Positions 41,394 to 50,400 of a stretch of DNA of 64,000 nucleotides are shown here, in pieces. Below the pieces are notes generated by a model, which did no database searches, was not told where the DNA came from, and was given only the letters and a program-made list of their open reading frames with translations. The position numbers and the translations under genes were made by a program. This DNA comes from JAFGDI01 sp963667715 (GTDB lineage: Bacteria > Planctomycetota > Phycisphaerae > Sedimentisphaerales > SM23-30), in NCBI GenBank assembly GCA_963667715.1, contig OY763926.1:2914001-2978000 (forward strand), in the 5' to 3' direction. Position 1 is the first letter of the stretch. Every line of letters begins with the position of its first letter.

Positions 41394-42149
41394 TTAGTTG
41401 CAATTGGCCAGAGAGCAGTTTAGCCATGAGTTGGCGATATCTGCGAGGTCTTGCAGGTCGACAATGCAATCATTATTGAGGTCACCGACGGGTGAGGTGC
41501 AACCCTGGTAAATCGTTTCAATTTTTGACGGGGCAAGGGCTTCGTTGTAAATGCGAACATCATCAATCATGCTTTGAAGAGACCAGTCCCACACTTCATC
41601 GGGCATTTTACCAATAGATACAATATCATTTGGTTTAGAAGGTCTGTTTTGTGGAGCAGAGCCGACCAGCTGACCATTTATGTATAGCCTTGCAGTAGAG
41701 CCGTCGTAGGTGCCAGCCAGATGCTGCCATTGCCCTACCACGACATTTTTCTGTCTAAGATTGAAACTGCCGTTGACGCTGAACATCCACTTTCTGGGAG
41801 TGGCGTCGTCAGTACCAAGATAAAAACCGCTCCAGAAATGGCTTTCAACAACTCTGGCCCAGGTATTGGGGTAGGCTAATGGCTTAACCCAGGCGGTAAT
41901 GGTGAAGGATGTGCCGGTGTTGACAGCCGGGAAGACAGCGTAGTCTTTTACACCGCTGATCTCGATAGCACCATCGATGCCGTTAGAATTTTGCCATTTA
42001 ACGCCAGAGCCGCTAGTTGATAATCCGTTCCTGTCATTGCCACTACTGTCAATGGTGTTACCATTAAGCTGCCAATGTGCAAGCAGCTCGGCATGGGCAA
42101 AAGTTGCAAAAAAGAAGACATACAATACAATAACAATACTTTTTTTCAT
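41394..42149 (-). CDS. Secreted LamG-dockerin protein
   Basis: A signal peptide (MKKSIVIVLYVFFFATFAHA) leads one LamG (concanavalin A-like) domain (about 22-215) and a half-dockerin at the C-terminus (DLNNDCIVDLQDLADIANSWL). The LamG is strikingly similar to that at the N-terminus of the GH127 protein just downstream: both have LLAHW..LDGN, WARV.ESHFWSGFYLG.DD, WMFSVNG.FN, QWQHL.GTYDG and DDVRIYN.AL. It therefore looks like a stand-alone binding module derived by duplication of, or ancestral to, that N-terminus. No catalytic domain. Probably secreted, possibly binding polysaccharide. It reads toward the GH127 gene with 158 bp between. Confidence 0.82.
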   Translation of the reverse strand: MKKSIVIVLYVFFFATFAHAELLAHWQLNGNTIDSSGNDRNGLSTSGSGVKWQNSNGIDGAIEISGVKDYAVFPAVNTGTSFTITAWVKPLAYPNTWARVVESHFWSGFYLGTDDATPRKWMFSVNGSFNLRQKNVVVGQWQHLAGTYDGSTARLYINGQLVGSAPQNRPSKPNDIVSIGKMPDEVWDWSLQSMIDDVRIYNEALAPSKIETIYQGCTSPVGDLNNDCIVDLQDLADIANSWLNCSLANCN

Positions 42150-42572
42150 TTATATTCACTCTCTCCTTAGCAGTATATGCCAGCAATGAGCCTTTTTTTG
42201 ACACAAAACCTTATAAGCCAATAATTTGTCATTTTAGTGTATTTTAAATCTAACTTTGCAGCTTGTTGCCCAAAATAGAAAGTCAGATTATTGTGCAACT
42301 TATATACCAGATTATTTAAGATGGTTAGCAAAGTTAATACTAAGAATCACAAGCAAGGATGCTTGTGCTACCTTTGGTTTTGCAAAGAATTGCGAAATAT
42401 AAAAGATCGATGATATGGTAGCAAAAGGCAGGTAATCAGTATTTGCTACTGATCACCTGTGTATATGAAAAAACTCGATCTCCTGCTGAATATATCACAA
42501 AACAGTATATTCAATTATGAAAGGCTCAAATCGTAATATAGATTGAAATAACAGTAGATATAATATCAACTA
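42150..42572. other. Intergenic region with a full-length CACAAGC repeat
   Basis: The repeat spans 42261-42372 and is the best preserved copy: GCTTGTTGCCCAAAATAGAA, TTGTGCAACTTATATACCAG, GATGGTTAGCAAAGTTAATA, then AATCACAAGC-AAGGAT-GCTTGTGCTACC. Downstream (42373-42572) is AT-rich with no gene; the sigma-like gene ends here without a recognisable region 4 remnant. Confidence 0.7.
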
Positions 42573-43040
42573 TTACAAATTGTGTGAGGAAGTATGCTCG
42601 TTGACAGATTGTGAACTGTACTCCAGGATAATATCACCTGGTACCATAACATAATCATCTGCGACGATCTCAGCTTTAGGCATAAGGCGTTCCTGTCTAA
42701 GATAGTCGAGTAGCAGTTTATTGTCACCAGTCATTTTAGCTGAGGCGATATCATCATTAAAGTGTGATAATATCGCTTCTTTCACATATGATATGGCCCA
42801 TTCGGAGAAATCGGTACCAGCGGAATAATGGGAAAAGTTATCCCACATTATAGATACGGCATCATTTATGATAGAATCTGCAATAGCCGGAGTTGGGACA
42901 ACGGCCATAACGAAAGCGTACAATCTCCGCTGGCTTTGAAAATAAAGCTGGAAAAAGTAATCACTCACCTTGCGGTCTGATTCTATCATTTTACTACTCA
43001 AAACAAAATCTTCCAAATTCAACAATTCGTAACCGTTCAC
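42573..43040 (-). CDS. Sigma-70-family-like protein with region 2 only
   Basis: Residues 28-95 match sigma region 2 of the planctomycete/verrucomicrobial extracytoplasmic-function group: YFQSQRRLYAFVMAVVPTPAIADSIINDAVSIMWDNF...GTDFSEWAISYVK. The expected region 4 (helix-turn-helix for the -35 element) is absent; the last 60 residues are unrelated and end in a Ser/His-rich tail. The start is uncertain: GTG at 43040 gives 155 aa, ATG at 42989 gives 138 aa, neither with a good ribosome binding site. It could be a truncated relic, or a core-binding regulator. Its position between secreted LamG proteins and the type II secretion operon is notable, but it reads away from the latter. Confidence 0.65.
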   Translation of the reverse strand: MNGYELLNLEDFVLSSKMIESDRKVSDYFFQLYFQSQRRLYAFVMAVVPTPAIADSIINDAVSIMWDNFSHYSAGTDFSEWAISYVKEAILSHFNDDIASAKMTGDNKLLLDYLRQERLMPKAEIVADDYVMVPGDIILEYSSQSVNEHTSSHNL

Positions 43041-43554
43041 AACGTTCGCACAGATAAGAATATTAACTATGGGCTAAATTGTGTAGTAACAAGAAATAAG
43101 ATCTAATGTCTGCCAAGGCGGACGGCATTAAACATGTTATTTATTATTACACTGTAAGTTAGCTCATATTCAATTGTAGCTTACTAAAAGCTGCGCGCAC
43201 AATTTATGTCTATAATTGCTCCTCTAAATAGTAATACCCTGGAATATCGTTTTTTTTGATTATTTTTAGTGCAAAAACAAAAAATATTGTGAGCGTGTAC
43301 AGGGAGGACGGCTAATACAAAAATACGGTGGCTGTTGTTCAAAGGAGAAAGTTAAGGGAACCTCTAATATATAAGTGAAAAGATGTGAGTTAAATAATGT
43401 AAACACTCGCCTTTCAGATATTTGTGATACTTTATTGTCGGTGGAATCTACGAAAGTAGGTTAATTATCAGGACGATACAGCAAAAGAGAAAAACCGGTT
43501 TACCAGGTGTGCCGGAGCAAAGACAAAAGAATAAGTACTACAAGAGTAACGATA
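43041..43554. other. Divergent intergenic region upstream of the gsp operon
   Basis: Must contain the promoter of the secretion operon, which I cannot place firmly. At 43353-43369 TA-AGGGAACCTCTAATA matches the end of the TA-flanked MITE at 17816, but no matching right end is found, so this is a solo end. A GTCTGCCAAGGCGGAC inverted repeat lies at about 43109-43124. No gene. Confidence 0.55.
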
Positions 43555-44457
43555 GTGAACAATAAGACCTTGAAAACAATAAACATAGCACTGGCAATAA
43601 TTTTTGTTGGAGTGGCAGTATATGTCTTTACGCAAGGTCCGAATAATTCACGGCAGCTAGAGCCAGTGATAACTGGAGATACCAATTCTGAGAATCAGAC
43701 CGATTCAACCGCCCTACCACCCGAAAAAAACACAACGGCAGATAGCCAGCCTGTAAATGTAAGCGGTAAGCTTTTTTCAGATGATGACAATGACGTTCCG
43801 GCGATAGAACAATTGCCGACGAAGCTGGTCATACCAGGAACGATCCAGCTGAAAGGTACGATAACCGGGCCAGAGAATATTGCCAGAGCGATAATAGCGA
43901 TTCAGCCGGAGAAGATCGGTACACCGGAGACGTCAGTTGTAAAGATCAATGAGGAGATATCAGGCTTTTGTGTGATGGAGATCTACAAAGACCATATAGT
44001 CCTTGGTAAAAATGGCCAGACGGGCGAACTTTGGATTAAGCAGAAGAAGTCGATGCTGCCAGCTAAAACGGCAGTAAAAAGCCAAGGGCAAGTTGAAAAG
44101 CCGATAATCGTGTTGCCGACCAGCAGTGAGGCCAGCCGTGAGATGGCTGACAGTATATCGCTTGATAGCGAATGGTCAATAGCAGTATCGGAAGATGAGA
44201 GACCAATCGGGTTGACATTGGAGAATATTAAGCCGTTAAGCCCGCTGGCGCTGTCAGGTCTAAAATCGGGCGATATTATCAAAAGCATTAATTCCCAGCA
44301 GCTAAGCAGTTTCCAAAAGACCTATCAGGTACTGCAGAAGGCGAAGTTACAGAAGGAATTAGAAATCGAGATCATAAGAGATGGCGAAAGTCATGTATTC
44401 AGATCAGATATTACAAGCAGTGGCGTAAAAAGACCGTCATTGCCAGTTACCAGATAG
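43555..44457 (+). CDS. gspC: Type II secretion protein GspC (PDZ type)
   Basis: GspC links the inner membrane platform to the secretin GspD. From the GTG at 43555 the protein has a short cytoplasmic N-terminus, one membrane helix (INIALAIIFVGVAVYVFTQ), a Pro/Ser/Thr-rich linker, a homology region (about 95-165, IPGTIQLKGTITGPENIARAII and ELWIKQ) and a C-terminal PDZ domain (about 210-295, IGLTLENIKPLSPLALSGLKSGDII). I prefer this start because AGAG lies eight bases upstream; a GTG at 43507 would add 16 residues. First gene of the operon; gspD follows after 14 bases. Confidence 0.85.
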   Translation: MNNKTLKTINIALAIIFVGVAVYVFTQGPNNSRQLEPVITGDTNSENQTDSTALPPEKNTTADSQPVNVSGKLFSDDDNDVPAIEQLPTKLVIPGTIQLKGTITGPENIARAIIAIQPEKIGTPETSVVKINEEISGFCVMEIYKDHIVLGKNGQTGELWIKQKKSMLPAKTAVKSQGQVEKPIIVLPTSSEASREMADSISLDSEWSIAVSEDERPIGLTLENIKPLSPLALSGLKSGDIIKSINSQQLSSFQKTYQVLQKAKLQKELEIEIIRDGESHVFRSDITSSGVKRPSLPVTR

Positions 44458-44471
44458 TTAAGAGTGATAAA

Positions 44472-46589
44472 ATGAAAAGACAATATACATATATCATGCT
44501 AATACTACTGCTGATGTTCGTTGTTAGCCCTGGTTGTCAGAAGTCAGAGACTAAACAAAAAGAGGATGCAGCAGCCAAGCTCAAGAATACGGCGTCAGTG
44601 GATAAGAGGTCCACTGAGATGTTAAATGATATGCTTCAAATACCAGAGCAAGTGTCGCCGGTAGAGAGCAGGCCGGAGCGAGAACTGATAGCAGAGGATA
44701 AGGCAGACTATCCAGAGACAAACTGGGACGATCGGTTTAAACTTGAGGAGCTGGCAGATAGTCAGGATACGATAACACCGATGAACCTGGAAGAGAATAA
44801 TGCGGCCAGGCAGATAGAAGCATTAAACTCACCTGAAATGGCGGATCAGACGATCTCACTTAACTTTGAAGATGTCGATATTCAAACGATAATCAAAACG
44901 GTGAGTGATATAACCAATATCAATTTCATTATCGACGATCAGGTCAAAGGGCCGGTTACAGTTGTATGTCCGGGCGAGATAAAGATCGGCGAGCTATACA
45001 GCTTTTTAGAATCGGTGCTGGATATCCAGGGTTATGCGGCAATTCCAACAGGTAACCATGTAAAGGTAATCTCAAAGAAAAATGCGTCCAGCTATAATAT
45101 GGCGATCCATAAAGGAACAGATCCGTCGACAATAGAGCAAAGCGACCGGATAATCACGCAGATGATGACCTTGCAATATGCAGATGCAACAGAGGCTTCC
45201 GCCCTGCTCAAGCCGATATTAAATAACAGCAATAACATAAGTGTATACAAAAAGAGCAACACTTTGATAATAACCGACACATCATCTATTATCCATCATA
45301 TAGCACGGATAATAAAGCAGATCGATGTGCCGGGAGCGAGGAAAGAGTTTAGCCGGGTACCGCTTCGCTACGCATCAGCTGCAATCCTGAGCAAGCAGAT
45401 AACCGACCTGATGAACCAGAGCGGATCTATGACGGGAGCGGCGGCGAATGTTCAGATACAAGCAGATTCCAGGACTAATTCGCTATTGATAATCGCAGGT
45501 CGCCGGGATATGGAAACAATCTACGAGATGATCAAAAAGCTGGACGTGGTACACTCAGCAGATAACAGCAATATCCACGTTATCCCCCTGCTGAACGCAG
45601 AGGCGAAAACAGTTGCGGAAGCCTTGCAGCATTTGGACATACCGAGATTGAGCAATACAGAGGGTACATCGATCAAGATAACACCATTTGAAGATACCAA
45701 TACCCTGATCGTAGCGGCTGCTATGCCGGACTTTAATTTGATAGAGACTATCGTAAAGCAACTGGACGTTATTCAGGAGCAGATATCAATTGATCTACTG
45801 ATAGTAGAAGTAAGCGAAGGCGATCTGCAGGAGCTTGGCATAGACTGGGCGACGTTAGATAATGCGGTTAGCGACAGTATGAGATATTTTGCCAGCACAA
45901 ATCACGGGATACGGGTTGATTCTATGGCGGGCAACTATGACGGTCTTACACTGGGAGCGTTTAAGAGCGTAGATGGAACTATCAAATCAGGAGCAGTACT
46001 GAACGCCTTGAAGCGTATCACAGCGGCGAATGTGATCTCATCGCCAAATGTAGTTACATCGAACCATAAGGAAGCGACCTTCCAGGCTGGTGACAATATA
46101 CCATATCTGAAAGATTCGCGGATAACAGAAAACAGCGATACCGACTCTACGGTGATAAAGACCTACGATTATAAGGATATTGGAGTAAACCTTCAGATCA
46201 CACCGCATATTAATCAGGGTGAACTTATCCGTTTGGTAATCGATAGTGAATTTACCCAGCAGAAAGACAGCCTGACCGGTCTGGGAGCAGAGACACCTAC
46301 ACTGTCAAAACGCAAGATCAATACAGAAATAACCATGGTTGACGGAGCATCAATTGTTATTGGCGGGTTGATAAGAGATGAGAATAATGAGACAGTAAAT
46401 GGAATACCAATAATAAGCAATATACCATTTGTGGGTGAATTGTTCAAGTCAAGGTCGATGGTGAAACAGAAATCCAACCTGCTGCTGTTTATTACACCTC
46501 GGATAATTCGCAGTCCGGGCGACGCTGCAGAGCTAAGCAGAAGCAGATTGAACACTATAACAACAAAAGGCAAAAGCGAACAAGAATAA
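44472..46589 (+). CDS. gspD: Type II secretion secretin GspD
   Basis: Forms the outer membrane channel. The 705-aa protein starts with a lipoprotein-like signal (MKRQYTYIMLILLLMFVVSPGC), then an extra linker of about 100 residues, an N0 domain (about 130-200, ISLNFEDVDIQTIIKTVSD), N1-N3 ring domains (about 215-470), and the secretin core (about 475-695) with VISSPNVVTSNHKEATFQAG and the terminal VNGIPIISNIPFVGELFKSRSMVKQ / LLLFITPRII signature. Predicted lipidation of the secretin itself could help targeting without a pilotin; this is inference. Followed by gspE after one base. Confidence 0.93.
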   Translation: MKRQYTYIMLILLLMFVVSPGCQKSETKQKEDAAAKLKNTASVDKRSTEMLNDMLQIPEQVSPVESRPERELIAEDKADYPETNWDDRFKLEELADSQDTITPMNLEENNAARQIEALNSPEMADQTISLNFEDVDIQTIIKTVSDITNINFIIDDQVKGPVTVVCPGEIKIGELYSFLESVLDIQGYAAIPTGNHVKVISKKNASSYNMAIHKGTDPSTIEQSDRIITQMMTLQYADATEASALLKPILNNSNNISVYKKSNTLIITDTSSIIHHIARIIKQIDVPGARKEFSRVPLRYASAAILSKQITDLMNQSGSMTGAAANVQIQADSRTNSLLIIAGRRDMETIYEMIKKLDVVHSADNSNIHVIPLLNAEAKTVAEALQHLDIPRLSNTEGTSIKITPFEDTNTLIVAAAMPDFNLIETIVKQLDVIQEQISIDLLIVEVSEGDLQELGIDWATLDNAVSDSMRYFASTNHGIRVDSMAGNYDGLTLGAFKSVDGTIKSGAVLNALKRITAANVISSPNVVTSNHKEATFQAGDNIPYLKDSRITENSDTDSTVIKTYDYKDIGVNLQITPHINQGELIRLVIDSEFTQQKDSLTGLGAETPTLSKRKINTEITMVDGASIVIGGLIRDENNETVNGIPIISNIPFVGELFKSRSMVKQKSNLLLFITPRIIRSPGDAAELSRSRLNTITTKGKSEQE

Positions 46590-46590
46590 A

Positions 46591-48303
46591 ATGAGCGAAG
46601 TATCATTAGGACAAATTCTGCTGAAAGAGACTGATCTGACAATGGATCAGCTTGACCTGGTACTCAGGCTCCAGCATACACGCAGGCCCAAACCTAATCT
46701 GGGCGACTTGCTGATCGAGAAAGGATTTATCACTCGCAGACAGTTATGCCGCGCGTTAGCAGTCCAGTGGGAACTACCGTTTATTGAAAATATACCGCAG
46801 GATAAGATAAGCGGCGAGATCGTGGGCAAGGTACCGATCGGCTTTTTGAAAAAGAACCGGATCATCCCGCTGATGGCCAAAGATAATAATATAATTATTG
46901 TTGTTGATAACCCGCTGAATATTGAAGCGATAGACAGTATAGCCAATATTGCCGGTAAATACTGCCGGAAAGCTATTGCGTCAACCGATGATCTGGAAAC
47001 GGCTATCAGTAAGTACTATTATGACGGTCAGAGGTCGGAACAACAGGAACGGCCAAGTGAATCGGGCGAGTTGGAAGCGGAAGATTTTATGCCGACACGT
47101 CAGCGAGAAGATATTCTGAACGTTGCGAATATCCCGCCGGTGGTGAAACTGGTCAATAAGATACTGTTTACCGCAGTTAATTCGAGGGCCAGTGACATAC
47201 ATATAGAGCCATATGAAAATGAGGCGAAAGTACGCTTTCGTATCGATGGTGTTCTACAGGAAAATATGCTGCTGCCGAAAAAGAGCGTAGATCCGCTTAT
47301 TTCGAGGCTGAAGATAACAGCGGGTATGAATATTGCGGAGAAGAGACTGCCGCAGGATGGTCAATGCCGGATAAAGGTAGGCGATAAGAACCTGGATATA
47401 CGTATATCGTCAGTACCGGCCTCGGGCGGGGAAAGACTGGTTCTAAGGCTACTGGAAAAAGGACATAATAAATCGAATATAGAGTCGCTCGGTCTGGAAC
47501 CGGATATAAAGAGTAAGCTGATTAATCTGACGACCCGTCCGCACGGTATGGTGCTGTTGACAGGGCCGACCGGCAGTGGTAAAACGACGACACTGTATTG
47601 TATGCTCAATGAGATCAATACTCACGAGAGGAATATACTGACAGTTGAAGATCCGATCGAGTATGAGCTGCCTGGAATCGGTCAGATGCAGATAAAGCCG
47701 AAGATCGGGTTGACATTTGCGGTATGTTTGAAACATATACTCCGCCAGGACCCGGACGTTATAATGGTAGGCGAGATACGAGATAACGAGACCGCTGAGA
47801 TCGCGACCCATGCATCACTTACCGGCCACCTGGTATTGAGTACGCTGCATACAAATGACTCAGCATCGGCGATTTTCAGACTGAATAATATAGGAGTTGA
47901 GCCATATTTGATAGCATCGGCACTGTCGGGGATAATGGCACAACGGCTGGTTCGGACAGTGTGTCCAAAATGTAAAACAGAATGTAAGACGGAATTTGAC
48001 ACATATGAGATAGTCAAGCATAGTTCGATATCAGTGAAGTATCAGCCTACATTTTACACTGGTACCGGCTGTGAATATTGTGCCCATACGGGGTACTTCA
48101 GTCGAATTGCGATCGCCGAGCTTATGCTGATAGATGATGATCTAAGGGAGCTGATCTGTAAGAAGACACCATCCCATATCATAAAAGAAAAGGCTATTGA
48201 AAAAGGAATGCTGACCCTCAGGGATGACGGACTCCGCCATGCCCTGATGGGTACAACAAGTGTTGAAGAGGTATTGCGAGTAACGCAGGATAATAATCTT
48301 TAG
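46591..48303 (+). CDS. gspE: Type II secretion ATPase GspE
   Basis: The cytoplasmic motor of the secretion system. The N-terminal 150 residues form a MshEN/GspE-N domain (LGQILLKETDLTMDQL, LCRALAVQWELPFI). The ATPase part has Walker A GPTGSGKTTT (about 324-333), the Asp box VEDPIEYELPG, Walker B RQDPDVIMVGEIRD and His box TGHLVLSTLHTND. A zinc-binding tetracysteine (CPKCKTEC ... CEYC) lies near the C-terminus. 570 aa, full length. It follows gspD directly, with the start one base after the gspD stop. Confidence 0.95.
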   Translation: MSEVSLGQILLKETDLTMDQLDLVLRLQHTRRPKPNLGDLLIEKGFITRRQLCRALAVQWELPFIENIPQDKISGEIVGKVPIGFLKKNRIIPLMAKDNNIIIVVDNPLNIEAIDSIANIAGKYCRKAIASTDDLETAISKYYYDGQRSEQQERPSESGELEAEDFMPTRQREDILNVANIPPVVKLVNKILFTAVNSRASDIHIEPYENEAKVRFRIDGVLQENMLLPKKSVDPLISRLKITAGMNIAEKRLPQDGQCRIKVGDKNLDIRISSVPASGGERLVLRLLEKGHNKSNIESLGLEPDIKSKLINLTTRPHGMVLLTGPTGSGKTTTLYCMLNEINTHERNILTVEDPIEYELPGIGQMQIKPKIGLTFAVCLKHILRQDPDVIMVGEIRDNETAEIATHASLTGHLVLSTLHTNDSASAIFRLNNIGVEPYLIASALSGIMAQRLVRTVCPKCKTECKTEFDTYEIVKHSSISVKYQPTFYTGTGCEYCAHTGYFSRIAIAELMLIDDDLRELICKKTPSHIIKEKAIEKGMLTLRDDGLRHALMGTTSVEEVLRVTQDNNL

Positions 48304-48390
48304 AAAAACAAGTAACCATTGACACGGTTGTTACTGTAAAAAGTAAAAGGTAAAAAGTAGTAGATTCGCCTGCGGGCGAGGCTTGATGAT

Positions 48391-49557
48391 ATGCTGGAAC
48401 TTAAGGTTAAAAATAAGCCGCAGGCAGCTGCCAAGGCGACCAATATCAAGGTCGAGAAGGTACGGCCGCTCTCTTTTGACAGGTTGAATAAGCCTGTGGG
48501 CGGAGGAGATGCGCAGGCGGCGATAAAGGCCAGCAGGAACGATGTATATATGTTCACCCGGCAGCTGTCCAACCTGTTAAAAGCAGGTATGGAGATACCG
48601 GTGGCATTGGAAATATTGGCAGGTCAGAGCAGCCGGGCGGGAATGCAGCGTTTGATAAAGGTAATCGGCAGAGAGGTAAATGCCGGCAGGTCACTAGCGG
48701 AGGCTATTGGCGACTACCCTGAGATATTCAGCGATATGTATATTAACGTTGTCTATTCGGCCCAATCGGGCGGCGAGCTGGATAAGGCATTGCACTATAT
48801 TGCTGATCTGCTGGAGAGACGGAACAAGCTTCAATCGCAGGTGAACCGAGCACTGGCATACCCGGCACTAATGCTGGTGGTATCTATACTGGTGATAGTA
48901 TTTCTGCTGACAACGGTCATACCAAATATAACCGCCCTGTTTCTGGAAACCGGGAAAGAGTTGCCACTGGTAACAAGGTCGCTGATACTATTGAGTAATA
49001 TGGCACAGGCGGCGGCACCAGCTACCGTTTTGATAATAGTAAGCGGCTTTTTTGGCCTGAACTATTATCTGAGAAACAAGGTTAGAAGGCAGAAATGGGA
49101 TAAGATGAAGCTTAGCCTGCCATTTGTGGGTAAGTTTCTGCTCCAGATAGAGACGTCGAGACTGTGCCGGAGCTTATGTGCAATGCTGCGAGGCGGCTTG
49201 AATATAATCGAATCATTGGAACTGGCCTCGGCAATTATGCAGAATAAGCATATACAAGTTTCTGTGAGGAAGATATCTGAAGGGATCAATAAAGGCATGA
49301 GTCTGGAAGAGAGCTTCCGGAAAAACGGGGTATTTCAGCCGATGATACATCATGCTATTGCGATCGGAGAATCAACCGGTGAGCTGGAGAAACAGCTGGC
49401 ATCAATGGCAGAGATAGTAGATGAAGAAATTAATAATACGACAGCATTTCTAACATCTATGATGGAGCCGGTGATAATGCTGACGATGGGCCTGATGACA
49501 GGTTATATTGTTGCGGCGCTATTACTGCCAATATTTGAGATTAACAGCATAGTATAG
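48391..49557 (+). CDS. gspF: Type II secretion inner membrane platform protein GspF
   Basis: Two T2SSF cytoplasmic repeats, each followed by hydrophobic segments: FTRQLSNLLKAGMEIPVALEIL (about 52) and TSRLCRSLCAMLRGGLNIIESLELA (about 253), three membrane helices around 158-190, 210-230 and 360-385. It starts after an 87-bp gap holding a GTAAAAGG-type repeat and an imperfect CGCCTGCGGGCG palindrome; GAGG lies upstream of the ATG. The platform couples GspE to pseudopilus growth. 388 aa, slightly short at the N-terminus relative to some family members but complete. Confidence 0.93.
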   Translation: MLELKVKNKPQAAAKATNIKVEKVRPLSFDRLNKPVGGGDAQAAIKASRNDVYMFTRQLSNLLKAGMEIPVALEILAGQSSRAGMQRLIKVIGREVNAGRSLAEAIGDYPEIFSDMYINVVYSAQSGGELDKALHYIADLLERRNKLQSQVNRALAYPALMLVVSILVIVFLLTTVIPNITALFLETGKELPLVTRSLILLSNMAQAAAPATVLIIVSGFFGLNYYLRNKVRRQKWDKMKLSLPFVGKFLLQIETSRLCRSLCAMLRGGLNIIESLELASAIMQNKHIQVSVRKISEGINKGMSLEESFRKNGVFQPMIHHAIAIGESTGELEKQLASMAEIVDEEINNTTAFLTSMMEPVIMLTMGLMTGYIVAALLLPIFEINSIV

Positions 49558-49576
49558 ATCATATGAAGGTAATGAC

Positions 49577-49993
49577 ATGAGAAAAAAAGGTTTTACATTA
49601 TTAGAACTTATGATAGTCGTGGTTATTCTGGGGTTACTGGCTACGATAATCGTGCCGAAGGTTGTGAGCTATCCGGATAAGGTTAAGGCACAGAAGGCGG
49701 CAATTGAGATATCGAATATACTCAATGCACTCAATATGTTCCACACCGATACGGGTAGATACCCTACCAACAGCGAAGGTTTGGAAGTACTGGTCACTGA
49801 CCCGGGTAATATCGAGAACTATAATCCGGACGGGTATCTGGATAAGGTAACCGACCCCTGGGGAAACCAGTATGTGTATATATGTCCGGGTAAAAATGGT
49901 AAGATCGACCTGGAATCATACGGTAAAGACGGGCTCGACGGCGGCGATGGATTTGATGCAGATATTGAAAGCTGGAAACTGGAAAGCAAATGA
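49577..49993 (+). CDS. gspG: Major pseudopilin GspG
   Basis: Type IV prepilin-like leader MRKKG|FTLLELMIVVVILGLLATIIVP with Glu5 after the cleavage site, then the GspG signature: TGRYPTNSEGLEVL, GYLDKVTDPWGNQYVY and a calcium-loop-like GKDGLDGGDGFDADIESW end. It is the main subunit of the pseudopilus. The expected prepilin peptidase (GspO) is not in the window. The last four bases overlap the start of gspI (ATGA). Confidence 0.95.
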   Translation: MRKKGFTLLELMIVVVILGLLATIIVPKVVSYPDKVKAQKAAIEISNILNALNMFHTDTGRYPTNSEGLEVLVTDPGNIENYNPDGYLDKVTDPWGNQYVYICPGKNGKIDLESYGKDGLDGGDGFDADIESWKLESK

Positions 49994-50400
49994 AAGCGAT
50001 AAGGGAAAATGGCTTTTCTTTAATCGAAATACTATTTACGCTAGTGATCATTTCAGTGGCGGCGATGGCAATTGCACGAAACAGCATGTCTAATATCAAT
50101 ACGGTAAATAGAGACCTGCTGAGGTATCATGCTAATAATCTGGCACAATCTAAACTGGTTGAAATAATCGGCGAAAAGAGCTATCGCAAAGGCAATAGTG
50201 GTTTAGAGACAATTGACAATGTTGATTTCCACTGGCAGAGTGGATACACGCAGAGCCCTGTCAGCAATAATGATAATACAATAAAATATGATATGGATAA
50301 TATCTCTGTAACTGTCAACTGGCAACAGGGTGGGCAGAAACAGTCAATAACAGTAAGGCAATATATATGGCCTCGAACAGAGCAAAAGGTACAACCCTGA
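49990..50400 (+). CDS. gspI: Minor pseudopilin GspI
   Basis: Leader MKAIRENG|FSLIEILFTLVIISVAAMAIARNSM with Glu5, followed by LLRYHANNLAQSKLVEI and a short beta domain, 136 aa in all, matching GspI. It forms the pseudopilus tip with GspJ and GspK. The start overlaps gspG by 4 bases and its end overlaps gspJ by 34 bases, so translation is probably coupled. Confidence 0.85.
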   Translation: MKAIRENGFSLIEILFTLVIISVAAMAIARNSMSNINTVNRDLLRYHANNLAQSKLVEIIGEKSYRKGNSGLETIDNVDFHWQSGYTQSPVSNNDNTIKYDMDNISVTVNWQQGGQKQSITVRQYIWPRTEQKVQP

